A stretch of 64,000 nt of DNA from Colocasia esculenta (Eukaryota; Streptophyta; Magnoliopsida; Alismatales; Araceae): positions 50,867,359 to 50,931,358 of the forward strand of contig CM024766.1 of the NCBI GenBank assembly GCA_014218235.1, given 5' to 3'. Shown piece by piece: positions 1 through 10,747 of this stretch. Each line of letters opens with the position of its first letter. Position 1 is the stretch's first letter. The notes under the pieces are model-generated. The model was not told the DNA's origin. It did no database searches and saw only the letters and a program-made list of their open reading frames with translations. The position numbers and the translations under genes were made by a program.

Positions 1-60
1 TTATGACATGTAAATATCGCATGCTCAATATAAAATGACGAAAAATTTAGGGTTCACACT

Positions 61-476
61 GAGTCTATTAGACTTACTCTTGCTTCGGCGTACAGGTGTG
101 GCAGATGATTCCTCTTCTTTGGAGGAGACTGTTAGGAGCGACTCCGAGCGAGAGGAGTAGCATCTTTTGTGAAGAATACTTTGTTGTACTTTCATTTCAT
201 AAGTATGTAATCAATGGTATTATGTAATTCAGATTTGGACAATGTAATTTGACTTAGAAATTCAATTATGTGGACTTTAGTTTCTTTCTTGTACTATATG
301 GACTGTGGATAAAATGTTGATGATGGAATAATATTGTTGTTTTATTTCCAATGTTCTATGTCTATATTTGTGTACATCTCAAGTTAGTGTATATGTTGGT
401 CAATGTCCCACTGTAGCGATGCTCTCTATACTGACGTGGGTTGGTATAACCGTATCGGTATAAGGAGGGTCGTTAC
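61..476 (+). repeat. Gypsy LTR X fragment, 3' end of the LTR
   Basis: This stretch is the reverse complement of 14277-14688 with scattered substitutions. It ends in GGGTCGTTACA, the same LTR end that sits next to the primer site of the minus-strand Tekay element. No primer site follows at 477, so it is a solo or 3' LTR remnant. Positions 1-60 do not match the other copy and I see nothing recognisable in them. Confidence 0.75.
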
Positions 477-755
477 AAATATACTTTGGGTAACATAAAT
501 ACTAACTAAAGCATGATTATAAAGGATAGAAACACCATTCTAATGATGTTTCTAAAATCAGTGGCAAGTGTGGACATGGTCTAAAGCTTAGATATGGACT
601 TCTTAACATGAAGGGAGGACAAGAACGAGAAGAAAGAGGATAGGTAAGAAGGAATCCTACATGATTGGAAGGAGTAAGGTCCTTCTTTTCCTCAATGTAG
701 AAGTCTGCAGCAACAGGAAGAAGAAGTAGGAGAACATCAGATGTAGCAGCTACAG
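477..755 (-). repeat. Gypsy LTR Z fragment (inverted)
   Basis: About 640-755 is the reverse complement of 54185-54299, part of the Z-family LTR. The part at 477-640 looks like the continuation of that LTR beyond the point where the 54-kb copy is interrupted. It lies between LTR X and the start of element D and contains no gene. Confidence 0.65.
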
Positions 756-949
756 TGTAGCCACGCGAATTTTCTCATCGCGGGCAAATTTTGAGTTGCG
801 CTGTAACGCCCAAAATGACCCACTTTTTGCCCCGCAAGAGTGTTTTTTTTATATTTCTTGAATTTCACCCATTTTTTCCTTATTCTTCCCCCAAGAGGGG
901 TCTGGTCGCAAAGGGGCACTCAGCGAGGGAATAGCGACGGTCAAATTTC

Positions 950-989
950 CGTCGCTAATCTGTCGCCAATAAGCGACGGATTAGCGATG
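950..989 (+). other. 17-bp stem hairpin in LTR D
   Basis: Arms 950-966 and 973-989 pair over 17 positions around the loop CAATAA. Fifteen pairs are Watson-Crick, and the two differences would be G-U pairs on the + strand RNA. Further GTCGCTA-type repeats lie nearby (about 1000-1130). Confidence 0.7.
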
Positions 990-1820
990 ACAAAATATTA
1001 TGTCGCTGAACAGCCTTTCAAATTCGCGACCACTTCGATCGCCGCATTTCTTAAAGAACATTAAAAGGCGTCGGTTTCGATGGACGCGATTCATGAGCTT
1101 TCTGTCGCTATTCCGTCGCTAAACTAGTCACCGACCTATCTCTTTATTCGTGTCCGTTCTGATTGACGCGTTTTTTGGAAGAACATTAAAAGGCGTCCAC
1201 TATACTGGACGCGATTCAGAAAAGTCACATCAACGTGCCGTCGGCTGACAGCGCGCAGGGGAGTCAGTTGCCTCGAAACCATGCGAGTCTAAAACGCGTC
1301 CAGTGTACTGGACGCGATTGTAAGGCGGTTCAGCAATTCGCGCTTATCAAACTGACCTTCTTTAAACACGGCGGCTGTCCTGGACGCGATTTTGACCCAG
1401 AACCTTAAAACTCAGCCAGCGCTTCACCTAGAAGGAGGGGGGCTTTTCATTTGGGTTTTGGCCGGGCGTTTTAGAGAGAGAGAGTGAGTTTTTAGAGAGT
1501 GAAAGAGAGATATTTTAGAGAGAGGGAGAGGGATTCTAGAGAGAGAAAGGGAGGGGATCCTCCTACTGCGGAGCCTGCTCGCGACGATGTATGCTTCCTC
1601 GTCTCCGGCCCGACGCTGCCATCTTCCTCTCCATCGCACGCACATCCGGAGGCGGATCATAGTCTTCCTCCTCTCGTTTGCCCTCCACAGCATCATCACG
1701 CTGTCCGGCCTCCTCGGGGAAGCACCCCGCTTTTCCTTCCTTCGGACCCCACGTGGTCCTTTACATTTTCTTTTCATTTTCACATTACATGCATGCACAC
1801 TACACACCTGTCTTCAGGGG

Positions 1821-1829
1821 TTTATAAAG
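1821..1829 (+). promoter_or_regulatory. TATA-like box of LTR D
   Basis: TTTATAAAG lies in the middle of the LTR, downstream of GA/CT-rich sequence, where an LTR promoter would be expected. It is assigned by sequence only. Confidence 0.4.
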
Positions 1830-2316
1830 CCACCAAAAGGTGCGTTATCCCCTTTTCATTTACGTCTTTTGTCTCCATTTTTTTAAGGCCTCTTTACTAC
1901 ACGCCTTCTAATCCATTTTTACTTCTTGTTTTGTTGTCTTTTCTCTTCAGGTACCCGAGCTAAATCTCCTTCGCCGGCCGACCGATGGAAGGAGGAGGAA
2001 AGAACCCGCCCCACACATCCCGCACGATCCACGGGTGAAAGGTACACATCCCTTCTATCCCGTTCTTTACGCCCCACGCGACGTTCTTTTGGCGCCCTCG
2101 GCACCTGGCGATCACGGTTTGTCTTTATTACTTTTATTGTCTTTTAATCGCCCGAAGGGCCATTGTTTGTTTTATTGCCTTTTTTCACGTGTATCCGTAC
2201 ACGTTATTGGTGTGGACTGTTTTTCGTCCTCCCCGTAAAATGGGAGCGAAAAATAGAATGTACAACTTGGCGATCACGGTGGGACACTCTACATTTCAGC
2301 TCAGGTACCTCATTTA

Positions 2317-2410
2317 GGCACCCACGTGTGCCTTTCCTTTTTGCGCCCCACGTGGCGTTACTTTTTGGCACCCACGTGTGCCACTTTATTTTCGCCCCAC
2401 GTGGCGTTCT
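2317..2410 (+). promoter_or_regulatory. Tandem G-box palindromes (CACGTG)
   Basis: Two alternating units, one with CCACGTGTGCC and one with CCCCACGTGGCG, each occur twice here. Further CCACGTGG copies lie near 1747 and 5500. CACGTG is the core of plant bZIP/bHLH binding sites. A regulatory role is inferred. Confidence 0.4.
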
Positions 2411-3356
2411 TTTATTGTCTTTATCATTTCTTTATTTATTTAAGTTCATGTTTATGTAAGTTGATTAGCATATAGTTTTTAGTTTTCATTTTTTTCAGTT
2501 GGATGCGTGCATGATACTTATTCATTCTGTGAAGTTTTTCCGTTTTGGTTTACTGGCTTGAATAGTGGAGGGGACAGCCGATGCAATTCACCGCCATTTG
2601 TTTGTTTTTCTGAAAATTTTTGTGGGCGGGTTACTGGCTTGATTCGCGTCGAGTGCTGTCGACGCGATTTTGAGCCATTTTAATAATTTTCTGGAGTCAG
2701 GATTTCTGTCCTTATGCGCGTCACACCAGTGGACGCGATTTAGTGCATGCTTATTGTCGTGGCGGCGGAGGTCGACGCGTTTTTGTTTACAGAGACCGTC
2801 CACAGGGACCTCGCGCGGGCTCTCATTTCCGCATCGCGGTGACTGGGCGCATTTTTTTAGTCACGGCGGCTGTGCTCGTCGCAATTTTAACTGTTGATAG
2901 AAACGCCTCCTTCTGCCATTTGTGTTATAAACTGTTGCATTGTGGACATTTTGCATCGGTCGGGGGACCTCCTTCCCTCATATTCCTAGGCTCCACACAC
3001 CCCTTCCGGTGAGGGCAAACTCTCCATTGGGCATTCCGTCCCTTTGGACCAGTGAACCTTCTTCCGGAACCCCGTAAGATTTCGTACCCCGTGGATTCCC
3101 TCACGGCGGACCGAGCAGGCGGTACCCTATCCGGTGACCCAGGTTTAGACATCCTGTTGTGCGGTGAGACTGTGCTTCTAGTTTTACGCCGAAGTACTCT
3201 TCATTTACCCAGCTAGAATCTCACCTGGAGTGACACAATATCTTTCAATCCATTTAACTAACTATGAAACTTCTAAAACAGGCATCAAGCATTACAATTG
3301 TTTAGACCATATTGATTGAATAATCTTTGTTCAACTTGTCTGCTTGCTTTGTTAAA

Positions 3357-5759
3357 ATGGACCCACATTATCATGCCAATTTTAATAACATGGACTATGA
3401 GGATAATGTCAGATCTCCATCTTTCCAGTCCCATGTTGGTCCATCTCACCAATGTGAGGGACAACCTTCCACTTCCTATGGTTATGTGCGCACACTGCGC
3501 ACTAACCAATTTGATGTTCCTTCACATATACCTCCAATCAGAACCCGGCAAGAGCCTGTCCCCCACCATGATTCCACAGTGCAAACTGTCCTGCAGGCAC
3601 TGGATCAGCTCACTCCTCAACAATTAAATATGATCCAATCCTTAGTTGAGGGTGTGACTCCTTCTGCGACTCATTCTCCCTCTCCTTCCCCTAGGCACCC
3701 GCCTCTGTACATTCCGGCGACTTCGCCACGTACCCCTGTACATTCTTCATCACCTCGGCCCCCTGGCCATTGGCACTCCCATGCTCCGGTCTGAACAGAC
3801 CGTCCTTTGGGAAGGCCCAGTAATTCAAGGCCACCTCCATGTACTTCCTCACAGGCCCAGCAACCCCTCACTTCTCCAGAACATGCTCTTCTCCGAAGAT
3901 TGAACACTCTGGAGAATCAAATCAATGAATTTTCAAATTCCAAGGGTAACCCCATTGCCGCCATGCCGGCTCTCCCAAAAATTTACGTTCCTCCTTCGGA
4001 GATGCCGTCGTACCGACTGTACAATGGCACGGGTAATCCCTACATTCACGTCAAAGAATTCCTTTATGAGTCATCGCGCTGGCAACGTGATCCCCTCACG
4101 TTGGCATTTTTATTTAGAAAATCTCTTGACGGCCCTGCGCTCGAATGGTTCTACTCTCTAGAGCCAAATGAGGCAGGGGACTTCCGCTCCCTTCATAAGA
4201 AATTCCTTCAGAGGTACAAAGACCACGTCAGCCCTTATCTCTCTATCACGGATCTAACATCCGAGAAGATGGAGGCTGACGAGGCCTTTGTACAGTTTGC
4301 TAACCGTTGGTGGTCGATGGCCATGCGCCTTCAGTATGAGCTCTCGGAGTCAGAGCAAATTAAAATAATCATTTCAAACTCTACTCCAAGGTTCAGGCAC
4401 ATCCTGGCCATGAACTAGATCACCTCCATGGAGGAGCTCTACGAGCGGGGACGTTACATTCAAGCCCATTTAATGGACTCCCGATCGCAGAGCTTTTTGA
4501 TCAATTAAACCGAGAGAGAACGATTCAATGGACACCATCCACCTCACCACTATACCCCATCCACATCATATGCGCCTCTACATAATCACTTCCCATTTAA
4601 CACAACATGCCTCCACTAGGCGTCCACTGATTCGTACTCCTCAGACAACCCATCAACCTCCAACAGGCCCTACGATGCCCCGATTTATCAAGAAGCTCCG
4701 GTGCACTATGTTGCACCTGCTCCGGCTCCCATGCCGACACCACCACCCCCACAGCCATCTCCTCCACTACCATCACAGCCCGTTGCTCGGGTTGAAGTTG
4801 CCAGCCGCCAACCACCCCGCAAAACCACTTAGCGCTACGATAATGAACCTTCCCAGGTCATCTCCGTACGCCATTTACCTACACCACCCACCATCATCAA
4901 ACCCACTCCCATTACACCCACCATCACACCGATCACTACACCTCCCACACCGCCAACACCCTTGGCATCCACACCCGAGCAACCTCTTGCTGTTATATCC
5001 ATCATGCCTCCACAGTCCATACAGCTTTCCACTACACCCATCATATCCACTCTCGTCCGCCGGAGCAGGCGTAAATTTTCAAGGAACAAAAAGTCGCGTC
5101 AGCAGCAGAAGGAAGTCTCGGGACCGGGCATGCTTTTTAAAATCCCAGAATTTATTCCACGCATGCCGGTCATTGTCAATATGCCGGGCACATTTTTCGA
5201 GCCAATTATTCCAGTCCAGGGACCAGGCATACTTTTTAAATTTCATGATCACATTCCCCGCATGCCGGTCATTGTTTCCATACTGGGCACATTTTCCGAG
5301 CAGAAGTCCTCCCCTCCAATCATGGAAACAGGCCAGGGGACCTTCACCCCCCTCTTTTTTGAATCTTCTTTTATATTGCTTAGTACAGACCTGTGGGTTC
5401 TCCACATTCCCTCCCCATGGGAGGCTTTTTATTTTCATTTATTTTATAATCCTTCAGCGTACGGTGGGCATCGCGCCTATTTTTGTTCATCTAGTGCCCC
5501 ACGTGGCACATCTTTTCACGCCCTACGTTGTGCACCTTCCATGTTGGCCCCTCGCGGCCCTTTTGTTTTTTCATGTTATCCGGGCCATCCGGATTTTGTT
5601 CCTGCTTCAGGTCATCGCACTCTACCTTTCCTCCAAACCCCTCCAGGCCCTCCGGAGTTTCCACAGTTTTTTCCTCGTGTTTGCCCCTGTATTTTTAATC
5701 GGGTCCTTCGACCCTTCTCGCACTGCTTTCGGGGCTTTAGTCCCCACTCGTCATTTTAA
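3357..5759 (+). pseudogene. gag: Gag-like polyprotein frame of Gypsy element D, five nonsense codons
   Basis: One reading frame runs from ATG 3357 (MDPHYHANF) to TAA 5757-5759. It is interrupted only by stops at 3792 (TGA), 4416 (TAG), 4506 (TAA), 4617 (TAG) and 4830 (TAG). The segment 3807-4418 carries a retrotransposon Gag domain with the hallmarks YNGTGNPYIHVKEF, GPALEWFYSL and FLQRYKDHV, as in Tat/Athila-type plant Gypsy elements. Gag would form the virus-like particle. Downstream comes a proline-rich linker, then basic sequence and a 33-residue duplication. No protease or RT follows, so the element looks gag-only or has lost pol beyond the gap. Each stop is one C-to-T change from CGA, CAG or CAA. 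A competing 413-aa frame at 4528-5769 is out of register with Gag. Confidence 0.7.
5121..5318 (+). repeat. 99-bp in-frame tandem duplication
   Basis: Two copies start at 5121 and 5220. Each encodes a GPG(M/I)LFK start and an IPRMPVIV core. The period is 33 codons, so the gag-like frame is kept. Confidence 0.75.
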
Positions 5760-6307
5760 TTTCGAATAAAAAATGTACATTCTTCTAGACCTCTGAGTCT
5801 CCCCCCCAGTGCAGGGCATTCGTCCTTTCCGCATTTCTTTTCTCTCCATCTTTAATTGGGTCCTTTGACCCTTCTCGCATTGCTTTAGGGGCTTTAGTCC
5901 CCACTTATGTTTTTAAATTCGAATAAAAAATGTAAATTCATGTAGACCCTCATGTCTCACCCCAATGCAGGGCATTCGTCTTTTTTGTAGTCTTCCAATC
6001 TCCATTTTAATCGGGTCGTTCGACCCTTCTCGCATTGTTTTAGGGGCTTTAGTCCCCACTTATGTTTTTAAATTCGAATAAAAAATGTAAATTCGTGTAG
6101 ACCCCCCGAGTCTCGCCCCCAGCAGGGCATTCATCTTTTGTTTTATTGTCACCTCCATTTTTCAATCGAATCCTTCGGCCCTTCTTGCACGTGTCCTTTA
6201 AATTTGAATAAAGAATTTTGTCAATTCCCTTAGACCTCCCGAGTCTCGCCCCCAACGCAGGGCACATCCGCCCCAACGCAGGGCATTCATCCTCCTTTAC
6301 CCTCCGA
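5697..6307 (+). repeat. 155-bp tandem array, about four units
   Basis: Units start near 5697, 5854, 6009 and 6164. Each holds a GGGTCCTTCGACCC-like palindrome, GGGGCTTTAGTCCCC, AATAAAAAATGTA and GCAGGGCATTC. The array runs straight into the N gap, so its true length is unknown. It probably belongs to the 3' untranslated part of element D. Confidence 0.8.
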
Positions 6308-6407
6308 NNNNNNNNNNNNNNNNNNNNNNNNNNNNNNNNNNNNNNNNNNNNNNNNNNNNNNNNNNNNNNNNNNNNNNNNNNNNNNNNNNNNNNNNNNNNN
6401 NNNNNNN
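6308..6407. other. Assembly gap (100 N)
   Basis: Exactly 100 unknown bases separate the 155-bp array from LTR Y. A round 100 usually means a gap of unknown size. The end of element D and the low end of LTR Y are hidden here. Confidence 0.95.
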
Positions 6408-6815
6408 TGCACATTACCCAATATTACATTTCACTTATACATAATCACATTATTCACATTAAATGTCGTGACACATAGTGCAAACCACCTCTAGAAGGAC
6501 ACACACACACATTCACATAACTATCACCTAGGTAAAATAGTGATAGATCTTTGTTAACTGCGCAGAACTGGAGAAGTACTCTCCACCCTAACCAGTGGTA
6601 CTTGTCCACCACTAGGATTTCATCCTAATTACTCGTAGGATTTCACACACTATGAACCTTCCTGTAGGGACTTTATTCGATACGGTTCCATAGCCCTCTA
6701 AGGTAGCAGTGTCACACATGGCACAGTTTATACACTTTTCGTATTATTAACATTGTTCACATACACTTGTTTACACTATTGCATTCACTTATACATGATT
6801 TCATAGTTCAGTTTA

Positions 6816-6832
6816 TCTAATAACATGCTACT
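6816..6832. repeat. LINE target-site duplication, left copy
   Basis: TCTAATAACATGCTACT here is repeated exactly at 7628-7644. It occurs once in the uninterrupted LTR Y copy at 37207-37223. Confidence 0.9.
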
Positions 6833-7627
6833 TTTTTTTATTAATAAAAAGGTCCTCAGGCCCTCAAACCGGGAGAGTGCACCCTACCCCAAAGGGGGAG
6901 AATGTTCTCACTCCACCAGTGAGTTCGACCTGGGCCTAAATTAATATATAGAAAATTTAATACAGAGTCTATGGGGCCAACCCCCGTTACACCAAACGAA
7001 CGTGCATGAGGCCAGACTTATCAAAAACCATCGGCCCCATACAAACATGAGGTAGACTCGTCCCCCCCAGAATACATCATTCTTTTATTCTTAACTGCTA
7101 AGTTAGCCAAGGAATCAGCAAGTTGATTTGTTTCCCGGTACACATGGGATAGCTGTGTGGACGCCCTGCTGAAAAGATCTTTAACATCTCTCCACCATCT
7201 GTAGGAATTCCAAGAGAGAACCTTATTCTTGTTTATAGAGTTGACGAGAACTTGAGAGTCAGAGTAAACAATGGAAAGCCAGTAATCGAAGCAAGTTGCA
7301 AGCCAGAGACCATCACAAAGTGATCTGATTTCTGCAATCATACTGGTTCCCTCCCCATAGAAATGAGAGAAGGCGACATGAACCTGCCCTAGAGGATCCC
7401 AGATTCAACAACCACGGCCACATTCCCCGGGATTTTCTTTGCAAGCCCCGTCAACATTCAGACTGAAGCCATAAATGGGAGGAATCCATCTAATAAGCTT
7501 GAGCATCTTGGTGCAACACTTTGGAAAGTACCCGAAATCATGAAGAATCTGCAACTCTGAATAGTTGGGCGCAACCTTAAATTGGAGTTTGGAGAGAAGA
7601 TGTAAAGTGGATGATTTTATGTGCAAC
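6833..7627 (-). mobile_element. 5'-truncated LINE (non-LTR retrotransposon)
   Basis: A roughly 795-bp insertion in LTR Y is bounded by a perfect 17-bp target-site duplication. On the minus strand it encodes the RNase H tail of a LINE polyprotein and ends in an A-rich tail (the T run at 6831-6839 on the + strand). Truncation at the 5' end and the A-rich 3' end are typical of target-primed reverse transcription. The copy lacks endonuclease and RT, so it cannot move by itself. Confidence 0.88.
7021..7620 (-). pseudogene. LINE ORF2 C-terminal RNase H, truncated
   Basis: Two minus-strand pieces make up the domain. The first (to about 7438) has FSLNVDGACKENPG, the first RNase H catalytic Asp in a plant LINE context. 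The second (7021-7341) has MIAEIRSLCDGLW, IVYSDSQVLVNSI and YRETNQLADSLANLAV, carrying the Glu, the second Asp and the last Asp. The pieces are separated by a frameshift and stop near 7400. RNase H removes RNA from the RNA:DNA hybrid. All upstream ORF2 domains are missing. Confidence 0.85.
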
Positions 7628-7644
7628 TCTAATAACATGCTACT
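7628..7644. repeat. LINE target-site duplication, right copy
   Basis: An exact repeat of 6816-6832 flanks the 5'-truncated end of the minus-strand LINE. Confidence 0.9.
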
Positions 7645-9357
7645 GTTTACAATGTAAAACTGGTCATAAACTAACCCTAATCATGCTGCAATTCACTAAA
7701 TTATGAACAATTATACTAAGCATGCTCCACATTGTCCTTTTTCTATATTAAATCCGAATTAGCACTTACTGTTATCTAATCAGCGTGAAATTTTACTACA
7801 GACTGCTTACATGCTAATCATCATACATACAAATTTTCATATTTTTCAGAAACATACTAAATTTATGAAAATTAGAACAAATATTCTGCAAATTTACAAA
7901 TAAACCTAATTAAACAGGGATTTCAACAATCCAGTTACATTTGGTAGTTTCAAAACATGTGTTCCGCAATCCCACAATTCTCATACAGTTTCTGACATGA
8001 TTATAAACAGCTACACATTTTTAATTGTAATTAAAATAGACTATTCATGCTCATTGATCCATTTTCAGCAGTTCTGAATATTCACACAGCAATAGAAATT
8101 TGTCCAAATTTCATGATGTGACCAGATACATGTATACAACTCACAAAAATATTCTGACATCTTAATTAACACGGATCTATACAAACAGTAATTAATAAGA
8201 CTAAAACATGCTCAATAATTCATTTCAGAAATTTTAATAATTAATGCAATGAATGAAAAATTCAGCATAATGACATGGAATGATCCACTGGAGATACTTG
8301 ACAATATAGCATTTTTACAGTATATCCTCATGTTCGAAATATGAAAATAGGCTACAAGATCAGGCATGCACACTGTCACTGCCTGATGAACTCAGCGACA
8401 CACAGGTGGCCGCCAATCAAGTTAACGACACATCGGTGGCCGTTGACCTAGGATCTAAACGGCAGCAAAGGTTTTCGTCTAGTTCCTGTCTGTGCAAACA
8501 CAGACTGAACGCAGAAAAACAGGTGAAAAGGGGGTTCCAGAACATGAATATAATCTGGAAAAATACCTAGGACCTACTAGATGCATGTATGGACAATGTT
8601 CAAGGGCTACATGCCTTTGTAAAAATCTACAGACAAAATTATCGGTCGGAGAAGTTCTCCTCGGCCAGTGCCAAGAAGCCTCCAAATCCCTAGATCCGGT
8701 TTCTGTGATGATCCTTGCTGCACACCGGAGTCGGGGAAGTTTTCCTTGATGTTCAGAGAGTCCTCCAGTCGTGTAGTTCGCCGGAAGACGCACCAAGTTG
8801 CAAGATCCAAGGCCTCCAAGTTCAGGGTTCACAATAGAAAACTAGGGTTTTTGACCCAAGAGTCAAAAGGGTCTAACTGTGCCCTAAACGAGGTGTTTTA
8901 TAGCGCTGGGGTTCCAGGGATGCATTTAGAAGGGTTTTCGACCGTTGTAGAACGATTTCTAAAATTGGGTGAAGAAAACGTGAGCGTTTCTGGATCTGGA
9001 ACTGCAACAAATCTGGAACCTAGACGTCAACATCACTGGCTGCCTATCTGGGGTTATCGTCCATCTATGTGGTCGCTGACCTCCGCTTAACGTCAACTCA
9101 TGTTGACACCAAAATGGTTTTCGGCCAAAACACAGAATTGTAGTAATTCTGCTTACACTAGGTATATACATGCAATGTACCATACATATAACTTAATTAT
9201 TAAACAAACATCATGTATGTGATATATATATACACATATATACATGTACAAATATATACTTATACATATATACACACATGTACTCAATTACATACATAAG
9301 GTAATATACATCACAGGACAAAATCTAACCAAATAGGCCAAAATTCGGGGCCTTACA

Positions 9358-9372
9358 CCTCTCCCCCTTAAA
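9358..9372 (-). promoter_or_regulatory. Polypurine tract of the Tekay-like element
   Basis: On the minus strand TTTAAGGGGGAGAGG lies immediately before the TGTAAGG start of LTR Y. The polypurine tract primes plus-strand DNA synthesis. Confidence 0.85.
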
Positions 9373-9711
9373 GAAAATTTGTCCTCGAGTTAGAACGACA
9401 CTACTCAACAATTTGGGATACTTCTTCTTCATAGAATCCTCAAGCTCCGATGTAGCCTCCTCTCGTGAGAAGTTGCGCCATAGTACTTTGACCGACGCAA
9501 TGCTCTTGTTTCGGAGATGCTGTACCTTCCGATCAAGAATAGCTACGGGTTGCTCAACATAAGACAGATCTGGCTGGATCTCCACTGGCTCATGACTAAT
9601 AACATGAGATGGATGTCGGACATACTTCCGGAGCATAAATACGTGGAATATAGGATGAACACTAGCTAATGCCAGGGGTAAAGCTAGCTCATATGCCACG
9701 TTGCCAATCAT
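9373..9711 (-). pseudogene. pol: Integrase C-terminus and chromodomain (Gypsy)
   Basis: The frame starts in GNVAYELALP and HPIFHVFMLRKYV, the usual end of the Gypsy integrase. A chromodomain follows: YVEQPVAILDRKVQHLRNK, then VLWRNFSREEATSELED. The chromodomain tethers integration to marked heterochromatin. The family usually has W-E in 'EATWE'; here it is 'EATSE', so one aromatic-cage position is changed to Ser. The frame ends near the polypurine tract. Confidence 0.8.
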
Positions 9712-10700
9712 CTGAGAATCTCATACGGGCCAATGAATCTAGGACTTAGCTTACTATGCCTGCCAAATCTAACTACACCTTGAGTAGGCGAAATCTTTAG
9801 AAAGACATGCTCGCCCACCTCGAACTCTAAATCCTTTCTCCCGTTGTCGGCATAACTCTTCTGCCTATCCTGTGCCGCAACAAGCCTCTTCCTAATAAGC
9901 TGGATCTTATCCGAAGTCTCTTGAACTGACTCCGGTCCGATCAACTACCTATCGCTAGTCTCCTCCAACATAAAGGAGATCTACAAGGCCTACTATACAA
10001 CGCCTCAAATGGAGCCATACCATACTTGCATGAAAACTGTTGTTGTATTTAAACTCAACAAGAGGTAGATGACGCTCCCAATCATCCTTCCAATCTAGTA
10101 CACACACTCTCACATATCCTCGAGCGTCTGGATAGTCCTCTCGGACTGTCCATCTGTCTGGGGATGGAACGTCAAACCAAGCTTCAACTCAGAACCTAAT
10201 GCATCTTGAAGACCCTTTCTCAACCTCGAAGTAAATATCGGATCTCGATCCGAAATGATCGACTTTGGCACACCATGCAATCTAACTATGCTACTGACAT
10301 ACAATCTAGCTAAGCTCTCAACCGACTGCTTCTTCTTCATAGGTAAGAAATGCGTAGTCTTAGAGAATCTATCTACCACAACCCATATCGAGTCATTGCC
10401 CCTCCTTGATTTGGGCAAACCCGTTACAAAATCCAGAGTGACAGCCTCCCACTTCCATACTGGGATCTCCATCCTCTGCATAAGAACAAATGGTCGTTGT
10501 CGCTCAGCCTTCACTTGCTGGCATACTAACACCTAGATACATACTCTGCCACATCCTTCTTCATGCCAGACCACCAAAATGATCTCTTTAAATCCCGTAC
10601 ATCTTAGTGTTACCCAGATGAATAGAGAATGTAGACCTATGAGCCTCTCTAATACATGCTCACGGACATCCACTATATCCGGAACACAGACTCGATGATG
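9708..10700 (-). pseudogene. pol: Integrase of the Tekay-like element, frameshifted
   Basis: The best piece, 10110-10532 on the minus strand, keeps the catalytic core. It has the first Asp in TLDFVTGLP (about residue 34), the second in ISDRDPIF (about 95) and the Glu in GQSERTIQTLEDM (about 131), with the expected 35-residue gap between the last two. A further piece at 9708-9944 continues with KSYADNGRKDLEFEVGEHV. The segment between (9945-10109) and the zinc-binding N-terminus (10533-10700) are broken by stops and frameshifts. Integrase joins the cDNA to host DNA. Confidence 0.82.
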
Positions 10701-10747
10701 AAACCTAATCACTTCATCCTCATCACGAGCAATTCCTGCCTTGCCCA

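Larger units (their letters stand above)
1066..2790 (+). repeat. Dispersed GACGCGATT hairpins in LTR D
   Basis: The motif GGACGCGATT or a close variant recurs near 1083, 1207, 1310, 1380, 2660 and 2732, usually preceded by its inverted complement. The clearest cases are 1295-1316 (10-bp arms, 2-nt spacer), 1193-1212 (7-bp arms) and 2645-2666 (8-bp arms CGCGTCGA and TCGACGCG). Between the first and last, one stem pair is swapped from C:G to G:C while pairing is kept. Confidence 0.65.
756..3215 (+). repeat. 5' LTR of Gypsy element D
   Basis: A long non-coding stretch lies directly upstream of the element D gag frame. It begins with TG at 756 (TGTAGCCACGCG) or, equally plausibly, at 802 (TGTAACGCCC, a common Gypsy LTR start). 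It ends near 3215, where TGGAGTGACAC could be a primer site for a tRNA I cannot name. It carries small hairpins built on GACGCG, GA-rich purine runs (1470-1555), a TATA-like box and several CACGTG palindromes. The small open frames in it overlap one another on both strands and are not credible genes. No second copy is seen, because the 3' side runs into the assembly gap. Confidence 0.6.
6408..9357 (-). repeat. LTR Y, 3' LTR of the Tekay-like element (LINE-split)
   Basis: On the minus strand the LTR starts at 9357 with TGTAAGGCCCCG, directly after a polypurine tract, and runs down to the gap. Apart from the LINE insertion it is collinear with 36797-38933, with small indels. A minus-strand TATAAAA lies at 8896-8902. 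Short inverted repeats around GTCAAC and GGTGGCCG occur near 8390-8450 and 9020-9110. The six or so overlapping small open frames have no family hallmarks. Confidence 0.85.

Noticed and set aside
1424..1963. Overlapping 100-150 aa frames in LTR D
   Set aside because: They lie on both strands over GA/CT-rich sequence and have no domain hallmark.
4528..5769. A 413-residue open frame on the + strand
   Set aside because: It is out of register with the Gag frame (3357-5759) and reads as His/Pro/Leu-rich low complexity; the Gag frame explains the sequence better.
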